Shown here piece after piece: positions 43,432-51,237 of a stretch of 64,000 nucleotides of DNA. Numbering within the stretch: position 1 is the first letter of the stretch; the number at the start of each line of letters is the position of its first letter. The notes below the pieces were generated by a model. That model was not told where the DNA came from. It was given only the letters and a program-made list of their open reading frames with translations, and searched no databases. Source of the DNA: Actinoalloteichus caeruleus DSM 43889. Its GTDB lineage: Bacteria; Actinomycetota; Actinomycetes; Mycobacteriales; Pseudonocardiaceae. The DNA lies in the NCBI RefSeq assembly GCF_000429185.2, contig NZ_AUBJ02000001.1:3968001-4032000 (forward strand), written 5' to 3'. The position numbers and the translations under genes are program-made.

Positions 43432-43869
43432 CTAGTCGACCGGTTGGAGGGGTCCGTCCCCGCTTGGCTGCGAGTAGACCTCGATGTTGCGCGCGGTCGT
43501 CGCCGCGTCCTGGCGGACCTGGACGACACCCCGGACGACGCCCACCCAACGCTCCGGCGGGTGCTCCTCGTCGTCGCCGTCGGTCTCCGCCATCAACGTC
43601 CAGGGCCGGCGCAGCAGCCACCGGGCGGGGAAGAACACCAGCACGAGCACCAGGCCCAGCAACAGCCACGCCGGGGTCACCACGGCCTCGGGGCGCCACA
43701 GGAAGAGCATCACCACGAAGAGCACGAGGAACGAGGAGATGACGACACCCGGGGTGTTCCCCCCGCTGACGTCGTGCTCGAACTCGTCGAGCTGGAGTGG
43801 ATGACGCCACTCCATCTGGCCGGAGACCTTCCACTTCCGACCGTCGGCACCACGTACCTCGCGCTCCAT
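43432..43869 (-). CDS. Hypothetical two-helix membrane protein
   Basis: A 145-aa protein. The N-terminal ~40 residues are polar (MEREVRGADGRKWKVSGQM, WRHPLQLDEFEHDVSGG), followed by two membrane helices (VVISSFLVLFVVMLFLW and WLLLGLVLVLVFFPARWLL) and a soluble tail (PWTLMAETDGDDEEHPPERW, VVQVRQDAATTARNIEVYS). I do not recognise a named family, but the pattern is that of a conserved actinomycete membrane protein. ATG has GGAGGT upstream. It precedes the glycosylase on the same strand by 85 nt. Confidence 0.7.
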   Translation of the reverse strand: MEREVRGADGRKWKVSGQMEWRHPLQLDEFEHDVSGGNTPGVVISSFLVLFVVMLFLWRPEAVVTPAWLLLGLVLVLVFFPARWLLRRPWTLMAETDGDDEEHPPERWVGVVRGVVQVRQDAATTARNIEVYSQPSGDGPLQPVD

Positions 43870-44036
43870 CCGACCTCCAGGTCTCCCACGCCCCGGCCGT
43901 CCCGGGCTCGACTACCGAGCGTGCGTCCACGGTACCGCGCCGCGCCCACCGTTCGGGGGCTTCGGGCGGGCGGATTCCCTCTCCCCGGTGTGGCATGCCG
44001 CGCGTGCGCCGGGTGCGGCTGCCAGGATCACCGACC

Positions 44037-44447
44037 ATGGAGCTCGCCACCGCGATGGAGACCGTCCGCCGGCAGCACCGGGCAGTGCTGGCCACCCGCC
44101 GTTCGGACGGCTCACCCCAGATGTCACCCGTGATGACCTCGGTCGACGACCGGGGGCGCGTCCTCGTCAGCACCAGGGCGACCGCGTTCAAGGTGCGCAA
44201 CATCGAGCGGGATCCGACGGTCTGGTTGTGCGTGCTGCCGGACGAGTTCTTCGGGGACTGGCTCCAGCTGCGCGGCCGCTGCGAGGTCATCACCCTGCCC
44301 GCGGCGATGGACCTGTTGGAGTCGTACTACCGGTCCGTCGCCGGGGAGCACCCGGACTGGGACGAGTACCGCCGGGCGATGGAGAAGGAACAGCGGGTCA
44401 TCCTGCGGGTCACCCCGGACCAGGCCGGCCCCGACCGCAGCGGCTGA
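44037..44447 (+). CDS. Pyridoxamine 5'-phosphate oxidase-fold / F420-dependent family protein
   Basis: A 136-aa split-barrel protein: ATAMETVRRQHRAVLATRRSDGSPQMSPVM, GRVLVSTRATAFKVRNIERDP, TVWLCVLPDEFFGDWLQLRGR, then a C-terminal helix with YYRSVAGEHPDWDEYRRAM. This matches the PPOX-class F420-dependent enzymes common in actinobacteria (TIGR03618 type), which bind F420 or FMN and reduce various substrates. Substrate unknown. ATG is preceded by CAGGAT and eight bases. A hairpin begins immediately after the stop. Confidence 0.88.
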   Translation: MELATAMETVRRQHRAVLATRRSDGSPQMSPVMTSVDDRGRVLVSTRATAFKVRNIERDPTVWLCVLPDEFFGDWLQLRGRCEVITLPAAMDLLESYYRSVAGEHPDWDEYRRAMEKEQRVILRVTPDQAGPDRSG

Positions 44448-44470
44448 CCGCCCGGGCCAGGGCCGGGCGG
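44448..44470 (+). terminator. Hairpin after the PPOX-family gene
   Basis: CCGCCCGG and CCGGGCGG form an 8-bp perfect stem with a 7-nt loop, directly after the stop codon. Confidence 0.55.
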
Positions 44471-44589
44471 CCTGCCCCCGTGTTCCCCGGGCCGCCGTCC
44501 GGTCCGTCCTCGGCATGGTCTACAGTTGGCGACGCGCGGGCCGATCCGGTCGGCCGGCGAACCTCGCGGGTTCCCCCGGGACCCGCGAT

Positions 44590-44662
44590 GCGGACGTAGC
44601 GCAGTTGGTAGCGCATCACCTTGCCAAGGTGAGGGTCGCGGGTTCGAGTCCCGTCGTCCGCT
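44590..44662 (+). tRNA. tRNA-Gly (anticodon GCC)
   Basis: A complete 73-nt cloverleaf. The acceptor stem GCGGACG pairs with CGTCCGC. The D-arm includes AGCGCAGTTGGTAGCGC. The anticodon stem-loop TCACC-TTGCCAA-GGTGA gives anticodon GCC, and the T-arm is GCGGGTTCGAGTCCCGT. The discriminator base is U and CCA is not encoded, as is usual in actinobacteria. Confidence 0.97.
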
Positions 44663-44668
44663 CCCCGC

Positions 44669-44699
44669 ACGAGCCCCCGGTCCACGGCCGGGGGCTCGT
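44669..44699 (+). terminator. Terminator of the tRNA gene
   Basis: A 12-bp perfect stem (ACGAGCCCCCGG with CCGGGGGCTCGT) and a 7-nt loop starting 6 nt after the tRNA. It may also end the convergent small membrane-protein gene. Confidence 0.8.
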
Positions 44700-44725
44700 C
44701 CGCGTTCCCGGCTCGGCCCGAGGGA

Positions 44726-45064
44726 TCAGCCCCCGTCGAGGACGAGCCACCCGGCGGCCACGACGAGCCCGGTGGCGGCCGCCAGTCCCCCGTACCGGCC
44801 CGGCCGGGGCGTCCCCGGGAACAGCCACAGGCAGGCCACCACGACCTGACCGACGAGCAGCGCCATCAACACCGCGCTCCCGAACTGGACCGCGCGCTCG
44901 GCGAGCAGCGGCCCCACGCCGCCCGGCGCGCCGAGCAGGAAGAGGAAGGGAGCGGCGGCCACCAACGCGGCCAACGCCGTCCCGCCGCCCACGGCGAGCA
45001 CCCAGAACCCGGCCGCGCGGTGCGTGCTGGCGGTACCCAGCCGGTGGGAGGAGCGGGAGGACAT
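44726..45064 (-). CDS. Hypothetical three-helix membrane protein
   Basis: A 112-aa, strongly hydrophobic protein with three predicted helices (FWVLAVGGGTALAALVAAAPFLFLL, AVLMALLVGQVVVACLWLF and GLAAATGLVVAAGWLVL). No recognised family. ATG 45064 is preceded on the minus strand by TAGGGT and six bases, again the leaderless arrangement. It converges on the tRNA and diverges from the first acyltransferase. Confidence 0.65.
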   Translation of the reverse strand: MSSRSSHRLGTASTHRAAGFWVLAVGGGTALAALVAAAPFLFLLGAPGGVGPLLAERAVQFGSAVLMALLVGQVVVACLWLFPGTPRPGRYGGLAAATGLVVAAGWLVLDGG

Positions 45065-45392
45065 GACGGCACCCTACGGCCCGCCCTGGAGACGCCCCGG
45101 GCCCACCGCCGGAGCCCGGACGACCCCCGGCGAGATCACGGCGCGCGGCGCTCACCGACGCGGCGCGACCGCCACCCGGGAGGGGCGGTCGCGGTGTTCG
45201 AAGTACATCGTCGCGAGTACCGCCAACGTTATCGTCCGCTCCGCACCACTTCGGTAACATCGCGCCGCGACGCACGACGGGAAGTCCCGTCCGGCGCCCC
45301 GGTCGATCGTCGGTCCATCGCGGACGACGGCCCGCCGGCCATCCACCGGGGCGCACCGGTGGCTCGCCCGCACGGGGCAGGAAGGGGACAAC
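45065..45392. other. Divergent promoter region
   Basis: 328 nt between the small membrane-protein gene and the first acyltransferase. AT-richer patches at about 45205-45265 (around GTTATCGT and GGTAACAT) probably hold the acyltransferase promoter. No gene is supported. Confidence 0.4.
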
Positions 45393-47057
45393 ATGGCCGC
45401 TCCCGCCGTCGCGGTCCCCGAGACGACCTCGCCCCGGCCCGAGCGCCGCTACCTGTACGGCCTGGACGCGCTCCGCATCCTCGCGGCCCTGTTCATCATC
45501 TACCGGCACGTCGGCGAGTGGCTCTGGGCCAACGACCTCCGATGGCCGGTGGACGCGTGGCTGGGGGACGCCTTCCGGGAGCCGCTCCGGCTGAACACGT
45601 TCTTCGGGTTCGTGGGCCTGAGCACGTTGTTCCTGATCAGCGGGCTGGTCGTCACGTACGTGACGGACAGGGAGCGACCGGTCCAGTTCCTGCTGCGGCG
45701 GGCGGCGAGACTGCTGCCGGCGTTCTGGGTGGCGGTCTGCGTCGCCTGGGTCCTCGTGGCGTTCGGGCTGGTCGCGGCGTTGGGCGACGCCGAAGCGGAC
45801 CTGAACTCGCTGCTCGGTTCCCTGACGCTGGCCAACTTCTTCCTGTCCGAGCAGCGGATCGTGCTGGGGGTGACGTGGACGCTGACGGTGCAGCTCACCT
45901 TCTTCGTCTACGTGGGTCTGACCCTGCCGTGGGGGCGGCGCTGGCCGTGGCTGCCTCCCGCGGTGGCCGCGACGGCGCTGTCGGTGGCCCTCTCCGTGGT
46001 CAACACCATCGACGGCATCCCCGCCTACCACCTGCGGACCATCCTCACCTACCTGCCGGTGCTGTTCGTCGGGCAGCTGGTGTCGCTGGTGCGGTCGGGG
46101 CGGCTCGGGGCAGGGGTGGGTGTGGCCCTGGGCGCGGCGCACTTCCTGCTCTTCGTGCGCGCGGGCCTCACCAGCGAACTCATCCCGGAGGGCGAGGGGC
46201 ACGTCCGCACCCTGGTCATCACCACCCTGGTCGTGGTGCTCCTGCTGTCCGCCGACGGCAGACTGGTCCGCTCCCGGTTGGTCGGTGCCGTGGCCCGACG
46301 CACCTACGCCCTCTACCTGATCCACGTACCCATCGGCTTCGCCGTCCTCGGTCTCCTCGCCCCGCGGGCGCACCTGGCGGTGGCGCTGCCGGCCGCCCTG
46401 GTCGCGATGGGCGCGGCGGCGGAGCTGCTGCACCGGTGCGTGGAGATGCCCTGCCACCGCTGGTACCGGGCGTGGGAACGACGTCGCGGCGCGGGTGGCG
46501 TCCCCCCGCCGCCCGGTGGCACGGTCGACGCGCCGAGCGCCGTCGTGGGCACCGCGAACGACATCCCACCCGCCGGGGCCCCGCGCCAGGATGAACCGGG
46601 GGCGGCCGCCGGCCCCGGCGAGGACGACCAGCACCCCCGGGACGGGGGCGCGGCCGGCGATGACCCCGGCGAGCCGACCGACACCACCCCGGACCGGACC
46701 GTGGACGTCACCAGCCCGGCGCCCGGCTCGACCGAGACCGAGGACCGGGCGTCCGACCGGGCGTCCGACCGGGAGGCCGACCGGGAGGCCGGCACGGCCG
46801 GCTCCCCGGACGACGGGGGTGGACGCGCTGACGCGGCGGTGCCCCCGTGCGATGGGACCGACGTCCCCGCTGGTGAGGACGGCGATGCCAGCCGTCCCGC
46901 CCCCGAGAGCGGTTCCGGGGGGAGCGGGAGCGACGACCCGGCCCCGGCCGAACACCAGCCCCCACCCGCCGGCGCGGCGGTCGCCGGTGCCCTGGATCCC
47001 CTCGACGCGACGTCCCCGCCGTCGGGGGCTCCGAACGCCTCCGGAGAGGGGCGGTGA
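45393..47057 (+). CDS. Acyltransferase-3 family membrane protein with long disordered tail
   Basis: A 554-aa protein. Residues 18-365 are an acyltransferase-3 (OafA/NodX type) domain with about ten helices: RRYLYGLDALRILAALFIIYRH at the first helix with the family Arg-His, LRLNTFFGFVGLSTLFLISGLVVTYVT, FLLRRAARLLPAFWVAV and RRTYALYLIHVPIGF. Such proteins acetylate cell-surface glycans or antibiotics. Residues 370-554 are an acidic Pro/Asp/Gly-rich tail with the repeat DRASDRASDREADREA. ATG follows GGAAGGGG. Two paralogues are at 47163 and 59063. Confidence 0.88.
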   Translation: MAAPAVAVPETTSPRPERRYLYGLDALRILAALFIIYRHVGEWLWANDLRWPVDAWLGDAFREPLRLNTFFGFVGLSTLFLISGLVVTYVTDRERPVQFLLRRAARLLPAFWVAVCVAWVLVAFGLVAALGDAEADLNSLLGSLTLANFFLSEQRIVLGVTWTLTVQLTFFVYVGLTLPWGRRWPWLPPAVAATALSVALSVVNTIDGIPAYHLRTILTYLPVLFVGQLVSLVRSGRLGAGVGVALGAAHFLLFVRAGLTSELIPEGEGHVRTLVITTLVVVLLLSADGRLVRSRLVGAVARRTYALYLIHVPIGFAVLGLLAPRAHLAVALPAALVAMGAAAELLHRCVEMPCHRWYRAWERRRGAGGVPPPPGGTVDAPSAVVGTANDIPPAGAPRQDEPGAAAGPGEDDQHPRDGGAAGDDPGEPTDTTPDRTVDVTSPAPGSTETEDRASDRASDREADREAGTAGSPDDGGGRADAAVPPCDGTDVPAGEDGDASRPAPESGSGGSGSDDPAPAEHQPPPAGAAVAGALDPLDATSPPSGAPNASGEGR

Positions 47058-47162
47058 CCGCACGGTGACGGATACGGTGGCACGGCGACGGGCGCACGCC
47101 TCCTTCCGGACGTGGCGTTCGTCGAGGAGTCCCTGACGGTGGCGGAGACAGGAGGCAGCGGA

Positions 47163-48422
47163 GTGGGCGCCCCGGACGCAGGACGGCCGTCGTCGCCTGG
47201 TGGCGCGCCCGCGAGGCAGTACCTCTACGGGCTCGACGTTCTCCGGGTCATCGCGGCGCTCTTCATCGTCTACCGCCACTTCGTGCAGTGGACCGGTTTC
47301 GAGGGGCACCCGCTGGGTTTCCGCGACGCGGTGAACGACCTGGTCGTGGCGCCGCTCCGGCTGAACCCGCATCTGGGCATGGTCGGGCTGTTGTCCCTCT
47401 TCCTCATCAGCGGGCTGGTCATCACCTACGTGACCGGCTCGGAACGTCCCGGGCAGTTCCTGCTGCGCCGGTCCTTCCGGTTGTTGCCCGCGTTCTGGGT
47501 CGCCGTGCTCGTGATGTGGTGCCTCGTGGGGTTGGGGGTGTCGCAGGGAGCGCGGGCGGACACCCCGGCGGACCTCAATTCACTGCTCGGTTCGCTGACG
47601 CTGGCCAACTTCTTCCTGACCGAGCAGAAAATCGTGCTCAGCGTCACGTGGACGTTGACGATCCAGTTCGGTTTCTACCTGTTCATCGCCGCGACCATCC
47701 CGCTCGCACGGACGAGGCCCTGGTTGCCGCCGGCGGTCGCGGCCGTTCTCGTGGGGGTGGGGCTGCTCCTCACCCCCGTGGTGGAGACGGACACCCTCAG
47801 CCAGGTTCGGACGGTGCTCACCTACCTGCCCGTGCTGTTCATCGGGCAACTCATCTCACTGGTGCGTTCCGGCCGCCTCGGTCCTGTCGTCGGCACCGCG
47901 CTCGGGACGGCGCACTACCTGCTGTTCGTGGGTGCCGGTCTGGGGCATGACACGCTGCCGGACGGGCCGTCCAGCGAGCGCACCTTGTTGATCATGGTTC
48001 TGGTCACGGTCCTCCTGCTCCGGGCTCGCGGGGGCCTGGCCAGGGCCCGCCCGGTCTCGGTGCTCGCGAAACGCACCTACGCCGTCTACCTCGCCCACAT
48101 CCCGGCGGGTTTTCCCATCCTGCGCTGGGTGACGGCCGAGACGAACGCCCTGCTGGGAGTCCTGTGCGCCGTGTTGGCCACGGCGGTGGCGGCCGAGGCG
48201 CTGTACCGGTTCGTCGAGATGCCGGTGCACCGTTGGTACCGGCGCCGCGAACGAGCACGACGTGCCCCCACCCCGTCGGTGGCTCCGGGCTCGGACCACG
48301 GGGAGCGGCCGTCCGCCGAGGACGCTCGAGTGGTTCGGGACGTCGTCACCGAGGGCCCGGCGCCGGGTGGGAGGACTGACGTACGGGCCGATACCCGGCG
48401 GGACGACCCGGTCGCGGACTGA
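47163..48422 (+). CDS. Acyltransferase-3 family membrane protein
   Basis: A 419-aa paralogue of the upstream gene: RQYLYGLDVLRVIAALFIVYRHF, LRLNPHLGMVGLLSLFLISGLVITYVT, FLLRRSFRLLPAFWVAVLVM, LLGSLTLANFFLTEQKIVLSVTWTL, and KRTYAVYLAHIPAGFPI. The C-terminal disordered tail is only about 55 residues. GTG 47163 was chosen because of AGGAGG eight bases upstream; GTG 47112 would add 17 residues but has no ribosome site. It lies 105 nt after its paralogue and is probably co-transcribed. A tandem duplication is evident. Confidence 0.87.
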   Translation: MGAPDAGRPSSPGGAPARQYLYGLDVLRVIAALFIVYRHFVQWTGFEGHPLGFRDAVNDLVVAPLRLNPHLGMVGLLSLFLISGLVITYVTGSERPGQFLLRRSFRLLPAFWVAVLVMWCLVGLGVSQGARADTPADLNSLLGSLTLANFFLTEQKIVLSVTWTLTIQFGFYLFIAATIPLARTRPWLPPAVAAVLVGVGLLLTPVVETDTLSQVRTVLTYLPVLFIGQLISLVRSGRLGPVVGTALGTAHYLLFVGAGLGHDTLPDGPSSERTLLIMVLVTVLLLRARGGLARARPVSVLAKRTYAVYLAHIPAGFPILRWVTAETNALLGVLCAVLATAVAAEALYRFVEMPVHRWYRRRERARRAPTPSVAPGSDHGERPSAEDARVVRDVVTEGPAPGGRTDVRADTRRDDPVAD

Positions 48423-48862
48423 GCGAGCGGGGGACGTCCACCCCAGTGACACCTCGATCACTCAAATGGGGTAGAAACTCGGAAATACTTTGAAAAAGAG
48501 GGGGCCGGTTTAGGCAATTCTGTCGTTGCCCGGAGCGCGTGGTGGCGCTTTGCTGGACCTTCCCAGACATGGGAATCGATAGTTGAAACTCTCTCAAGTT
48601 TAACACTTTGAGGTGAAGTAGCCACAAGTGAGGCCAACACGGGCTCCGAGAGCGCCAGAATTTTTCGCATGAAAATTTCAGCATCCCCGACCACCCGGTC
48701 GGCATCGGATGGTGAAGAGCACGGAACCTCGGACGCGTTGGCTGCTTCCAAGAGTGGTCGGCCCCGGCGCACGCCGGCCGTCCAATGACCGACAACCTCC
48801 CGTCGGGGCCCCCCGCGGAAGGTCCACTCCCAGCCGCTACTTCGGGGAAGCGGGGTCCGCGA
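48423..48862. other. Intergenic region with an AT-rich island
   Basis: 440 nt without a convincing gene. Bases ~48470-48700 are much poorer in GC than anything else in the window (runs such as TTTGAAAAAG and AATTTTTCGCATGAAAATTT). The palindrome-like AAATTTTCAT/ATGAAAATTT near 48660-48678 and the TTTAACACTTTGAGG patch are notable. Could be a promoter, an xenogeneic-silencer (Lsr2-type) target or a foreign remnant. Confidence 0.5.
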
Positions 48863-49186
48863 ATGATCCACTACCAGGCGCCGGAACACGTCCTGGTGCC
48901 ACGTCGCCTCACCGGTCCGCCCCCGGCGGCCGCACCGGACGGTCCAGCTCCCGTCCCCCGTCGCGCCGCCGACCTGGAATACGAGCGGGCCGGCCGCCTG
49001 ACTGAGGGGGAGTCGGTGTGGCCCGGCGTCTTCCGCCGGCAGCTGCACCGGGTCGACGGACCGCAGAACCGGGTGCGCATGGGCGACGCCTACCTCGTCC
49101 TGTCCGCCTGCGGGGCGCTCGCCCTCCCGTCGGTGGGAGGTCAGCCAGCCGGATACGCGTTGTGCTCCCGGTGTTTCCCCCGTTGA
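48863..49186 (+). CDS. Small hypothetical protein with C-terminal Cys motif
   Basis: A 107-aa protein. A Pro-rich N-terminal half precedes a C-terminal segment with WPGVFRRQLHRV, MGDAYLVLSACGALAL and GYALCSRCFPR. The spaced Cys-Gly and CxxC suggest a small zinc site of a kind common in uncharacterised Pseudonocardiaceae proteins. ATG 48863 follows GGGGAAGCGGGG; ATG 48785 in the same frame is possible. No functional link to neighbours is apparent. Confidence 0.5.
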   Translation: MIHYQAPEHVLVPRRLTGPPPAAAPDGPAPVPRRAADLEYERAGRLTEGESVWPGVFRRQLHRVDGPQNRVRMGDAYLVLSACGALALPSVGGQPAGYALCSRCFPR

Positions 49187-49514
49187 GACCTCCACCCGGA
49201 CCCACCCGCCTCCGACCCGCCGCCCACCGCGAGGCGCGTCCCCCGAGGTAGCGGGCGAGCCGCCCGGCTCCCCGGCTGGCCGGGGACGACGCCGTCCCAC
49301 CGCCTGTGTCACCAACCACTGTCCCGCCGTTCGCACGCGTAGCGCACCTACAGTCGCACTGGGTCCCGACGGTCCTCGTCGGTGACCCGCCGTGGCCGCG
49401 GCGTGCGCTGCCTCTCGTCAACCCGGTCCCCAGGTTGTCCGGAACCACCACGGCACTGATCAGGATCGGAGCCCGGCGGCGTGCGCCCGACGGCGCTGGG
49501 AGGGAGCGGACGCG
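49187..49514. other. Intergenic stretch before the hydrolase-fold gene
   Basis: 328 nt, GC-rich. It probably holds the promoter for the gene at 49515; the best ribosome site (GGGAGG) is at its right end. No other feature seen. Confidence 0.35.
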
Positions 49515-50234
49515 GTGCGCCAGAGCATCGACCTGGGCGACGGGACCACGCTCGGCTACCGACGGGGCGGCGTTCCCGGCGGACCGGCCGTCGTGGTGCA
49601 CCACGGCCTGCCACGTCATGACCGGACCGTGGAGTCCTGGCTCGCCCGCGCGGAACGGCACGGCCTCGACCTCGTCGTACCGGACCGCCCGGGCCACGGA
49701 CTGTCCTCGCCGGCACGGTGGCGCTCGCCGCTGGACGTGTGCGCGCCGCTCGACGTCCTCGCCGAACGCCTGGACCTCGGGCGCTTCGACGTGGTCGGCG
49801 TCGCGGTCGGCGCCCCGTACGCCTACGCGACCTCGGTGGGCCTGGCGAGGAGGACCCGCCGGCTCGCCGTGCTGGCCGGAATCCCGTTCCCTCCCACCCC
49901 CGGGGACGGTGGCCAGCGCGGTCCGGACGAGGCGGCCGACCCCTCCCACCAGCCCACGACCTCGGACGGCGTCAGCCCGCCCTCCGGGGAACCGCTCGGC
50001 GTGGACCAGGACCGCCGGCTCGTCGGCGGGAACTGGGGCTTCTCCGCCGACCAGGTGCGCCACCCGGTGTGCCTCTGGCACTGGCGGGAGGACGACGAGG
50101 TGCCCTTCCCCTCGGCGACCGCGAGTTGGGCGCTGCTCCCCCACGCCGAGCTGCGGGTGCGACCCGGGGCCGGCGATCCCACCGACCCGGACGCCGAGGA
50201 CGAGCTGTTCGACCTGCTCACCGAAGGCAGGTGA
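49515..50234 (+). CDS. Alpha/beta-hydrolase-fold protein lacking catalytic Ser and His
   Basis: A 239-aa alpha/beta-hydrolase fold. The oxyanion region VVVHHGLPRH and the VVPDRPGHGLSS turn are normal, but the nucleophile elbow reads VVGVAVGAPYA (Ala97 where GxSxG needs Ser). The region where the catalytic His normally follows PGxGH reads RPGAGDPTDPD (Asp221). The acidic residue region (WREDDEVPF) is kept. It is therefore probably a non-catalytic hydrolase homologue, such as a ligand-binding or scaffold protein. GTG 49515 has GGGAGG upstream. No operon partner is evident. Confidence 0.8.
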   Translation: MRQSIDLGDGTTLGYRRGGVPGGPAVVVHHGLPRHDRTVESWLARAERHGLDLVVPDRPGHGLSSPARWRSPLDVCAPLDVLAERLDLGRFDVVGVAVGAPYAYATSVGLARRTRRLAVLAGIPFPPTPGDGGQRGPDEAADPSHQPTTSDGVSPPSGEPLGVDQDRRLVGGNWGFSADQVRHPVCLWHWREDDEVPFPSATASWALLPHAELRVRPGAGDPTDPDAEDELFDLLTEGR

Positions 50235-50319
50235 GCGGGCGGCCCCCGCGCCCGTCCACCTCGTGCCCGGCCAGGCCCGGCCGGCACCCGCCAGCCGTCC
50301 GCGCCGGCCGCGGCGTCCC

Positions 50320-51033
50320 TCACACCGAGCGCGCGCGGAGCCACAGGTGCCAGGGGACCTGGCGGTCCCGGTCGTTGGTCACCCAGTCCGGATCGGGCTC
50401 GCGCAGCGCCTCGAGGAGCAGGCCCGCGTCCTCCAGCGCCCGCGTGTAGTCCTCCAACGGCCGGTACCAGCCGTTCCAGACCATGCGGCTGCCGTCGAGC
50501 ACCTGCTCCACCTCGAACCGCTCCCGCGTGAAGTACGAGCGGGCCATGACCCGGGGTGCGCGCGGGTCACCGGAGGCTGGCCGGGTCACGTTGACGACCG
50601 GGTGCGTGATGGACACGCAGAGACGCCCCGCCGGGCGGAGCACTCGCGCGACCTCCACCACGGTGCCCGCCAAGTCCTCGACGTCCATCAGCACGTTGTG
50701 GGCGACGACCACGTCGAAGGTCCGGTCGGCGAAGGGCAACGCGGCGCCCTCGGCCACCACGTACGCACCGCCGGGATCGGCCTCCCGCGCGGCGCCCACC
50801 AGCGTGGGTGACGTGTCGACGCCGTGCACCCGATGGCCGCGTGCCCGCAGGTCACGGCTGATCCGCCCCTCACCGCAGCCCAGGTCCAGCGTGGCCACTC
50901 CTGGCGCGGGAACCAGCGCCATGAAGCGCTCCCGCAGGTGCCACCAGGAATCGAAGCCAGGTCTGCGCGCCCAGGCGATCCAGTTCCGCGCCTGTTCCTC
51001 CCACGCCCGCGCGAGGCGTCCGGTGTCCGCCAC
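50320..51033 (-). CDS. Class I SAM-dependent methyltransferase
   Basis: A 237-aa methyltransferase. Motif I is VATLDLGCGEGRISRDL, motif II acidic loop HGVDTSPTLV, then ALPFADRTFDVVVAHNVLMDV and LRPAGRLCVSITHPV, all of the UbiE/Methyltransf_11 type. The C-terminal part (RSYFTRERFEVEQVLDG, WYRPLEDYTRALEDAGL) resembles small-molecule methyltransferases of actinomycetes. Substrate unknown. GTG 51033 lies six bases after TACCCT on the minus strand (leaderless pattern). It converges on the hydrolase-fold gene. Confidence 0.9.
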   Translation of the reverse strand: MADTGRLARAWEEQARNWIAWARRPGFDSWWHLRERFMALVPAPGVATLDLGCGEGRISRDLRARGHRVHGVDTSPTLVGAAREADPGGAYVVAEGAALPFADRTFDVVVAHNVLMDVEDLAGTVVEVARVLRPAGRLCVSITHPVVNVTRPASGDPRAPRVMARSYFTRERFEVEQVLDGSRMVWNGWYRPLEDYTRALEDAGLLLEALREPDPDWVTNDRDRQVPWHLWLRARSV

Positions 51034-51039
51034 GACCCC

Positions 51040-51045
51040 AGGGTA
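51040..51045 (-). promoter_or_regulatory. -10-like hexamer of the methyltransferase gene
   Basis: TACCCT on the minus strand, six bases, then GTG at 51033. Leaderless pattern. Confidence 0.45.
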
Positions 51046-51237
51046 GGTACGGCGGGCCACACGGCCAGTCGGACGGCCGAGGCAGGCCACCTCCTACTCC
51101 GTTCGGCGTCTCCCGCTCCACCGAACGCGAGACGAACTCACAACCGGCCGGCACCCGCCGGGAGGGTCGCACCGGGCGGGCATGATTCAGGGCGCGAGCG
51201 GAGGCCAACCCGGCCTCCACGGATGCGGGGAGCGTTG

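Noticed and set aside
46740-46800. Repeated GACCGGGCGTCC-type units considered as a DNA repeat element
   Set aside because: They are in frame and encode the DRASDR/DREADREA repeats of the acyltransferase tail, so they are coding tandem repeats, not a CRISPR or mobile element.
44616-47372. A 918-codon minus-strand frame spanning the tRNA and first acyltransferase
   Set aside because: It runs through a tRNA gene and antisense to a clear membrane protein; not a real gene.
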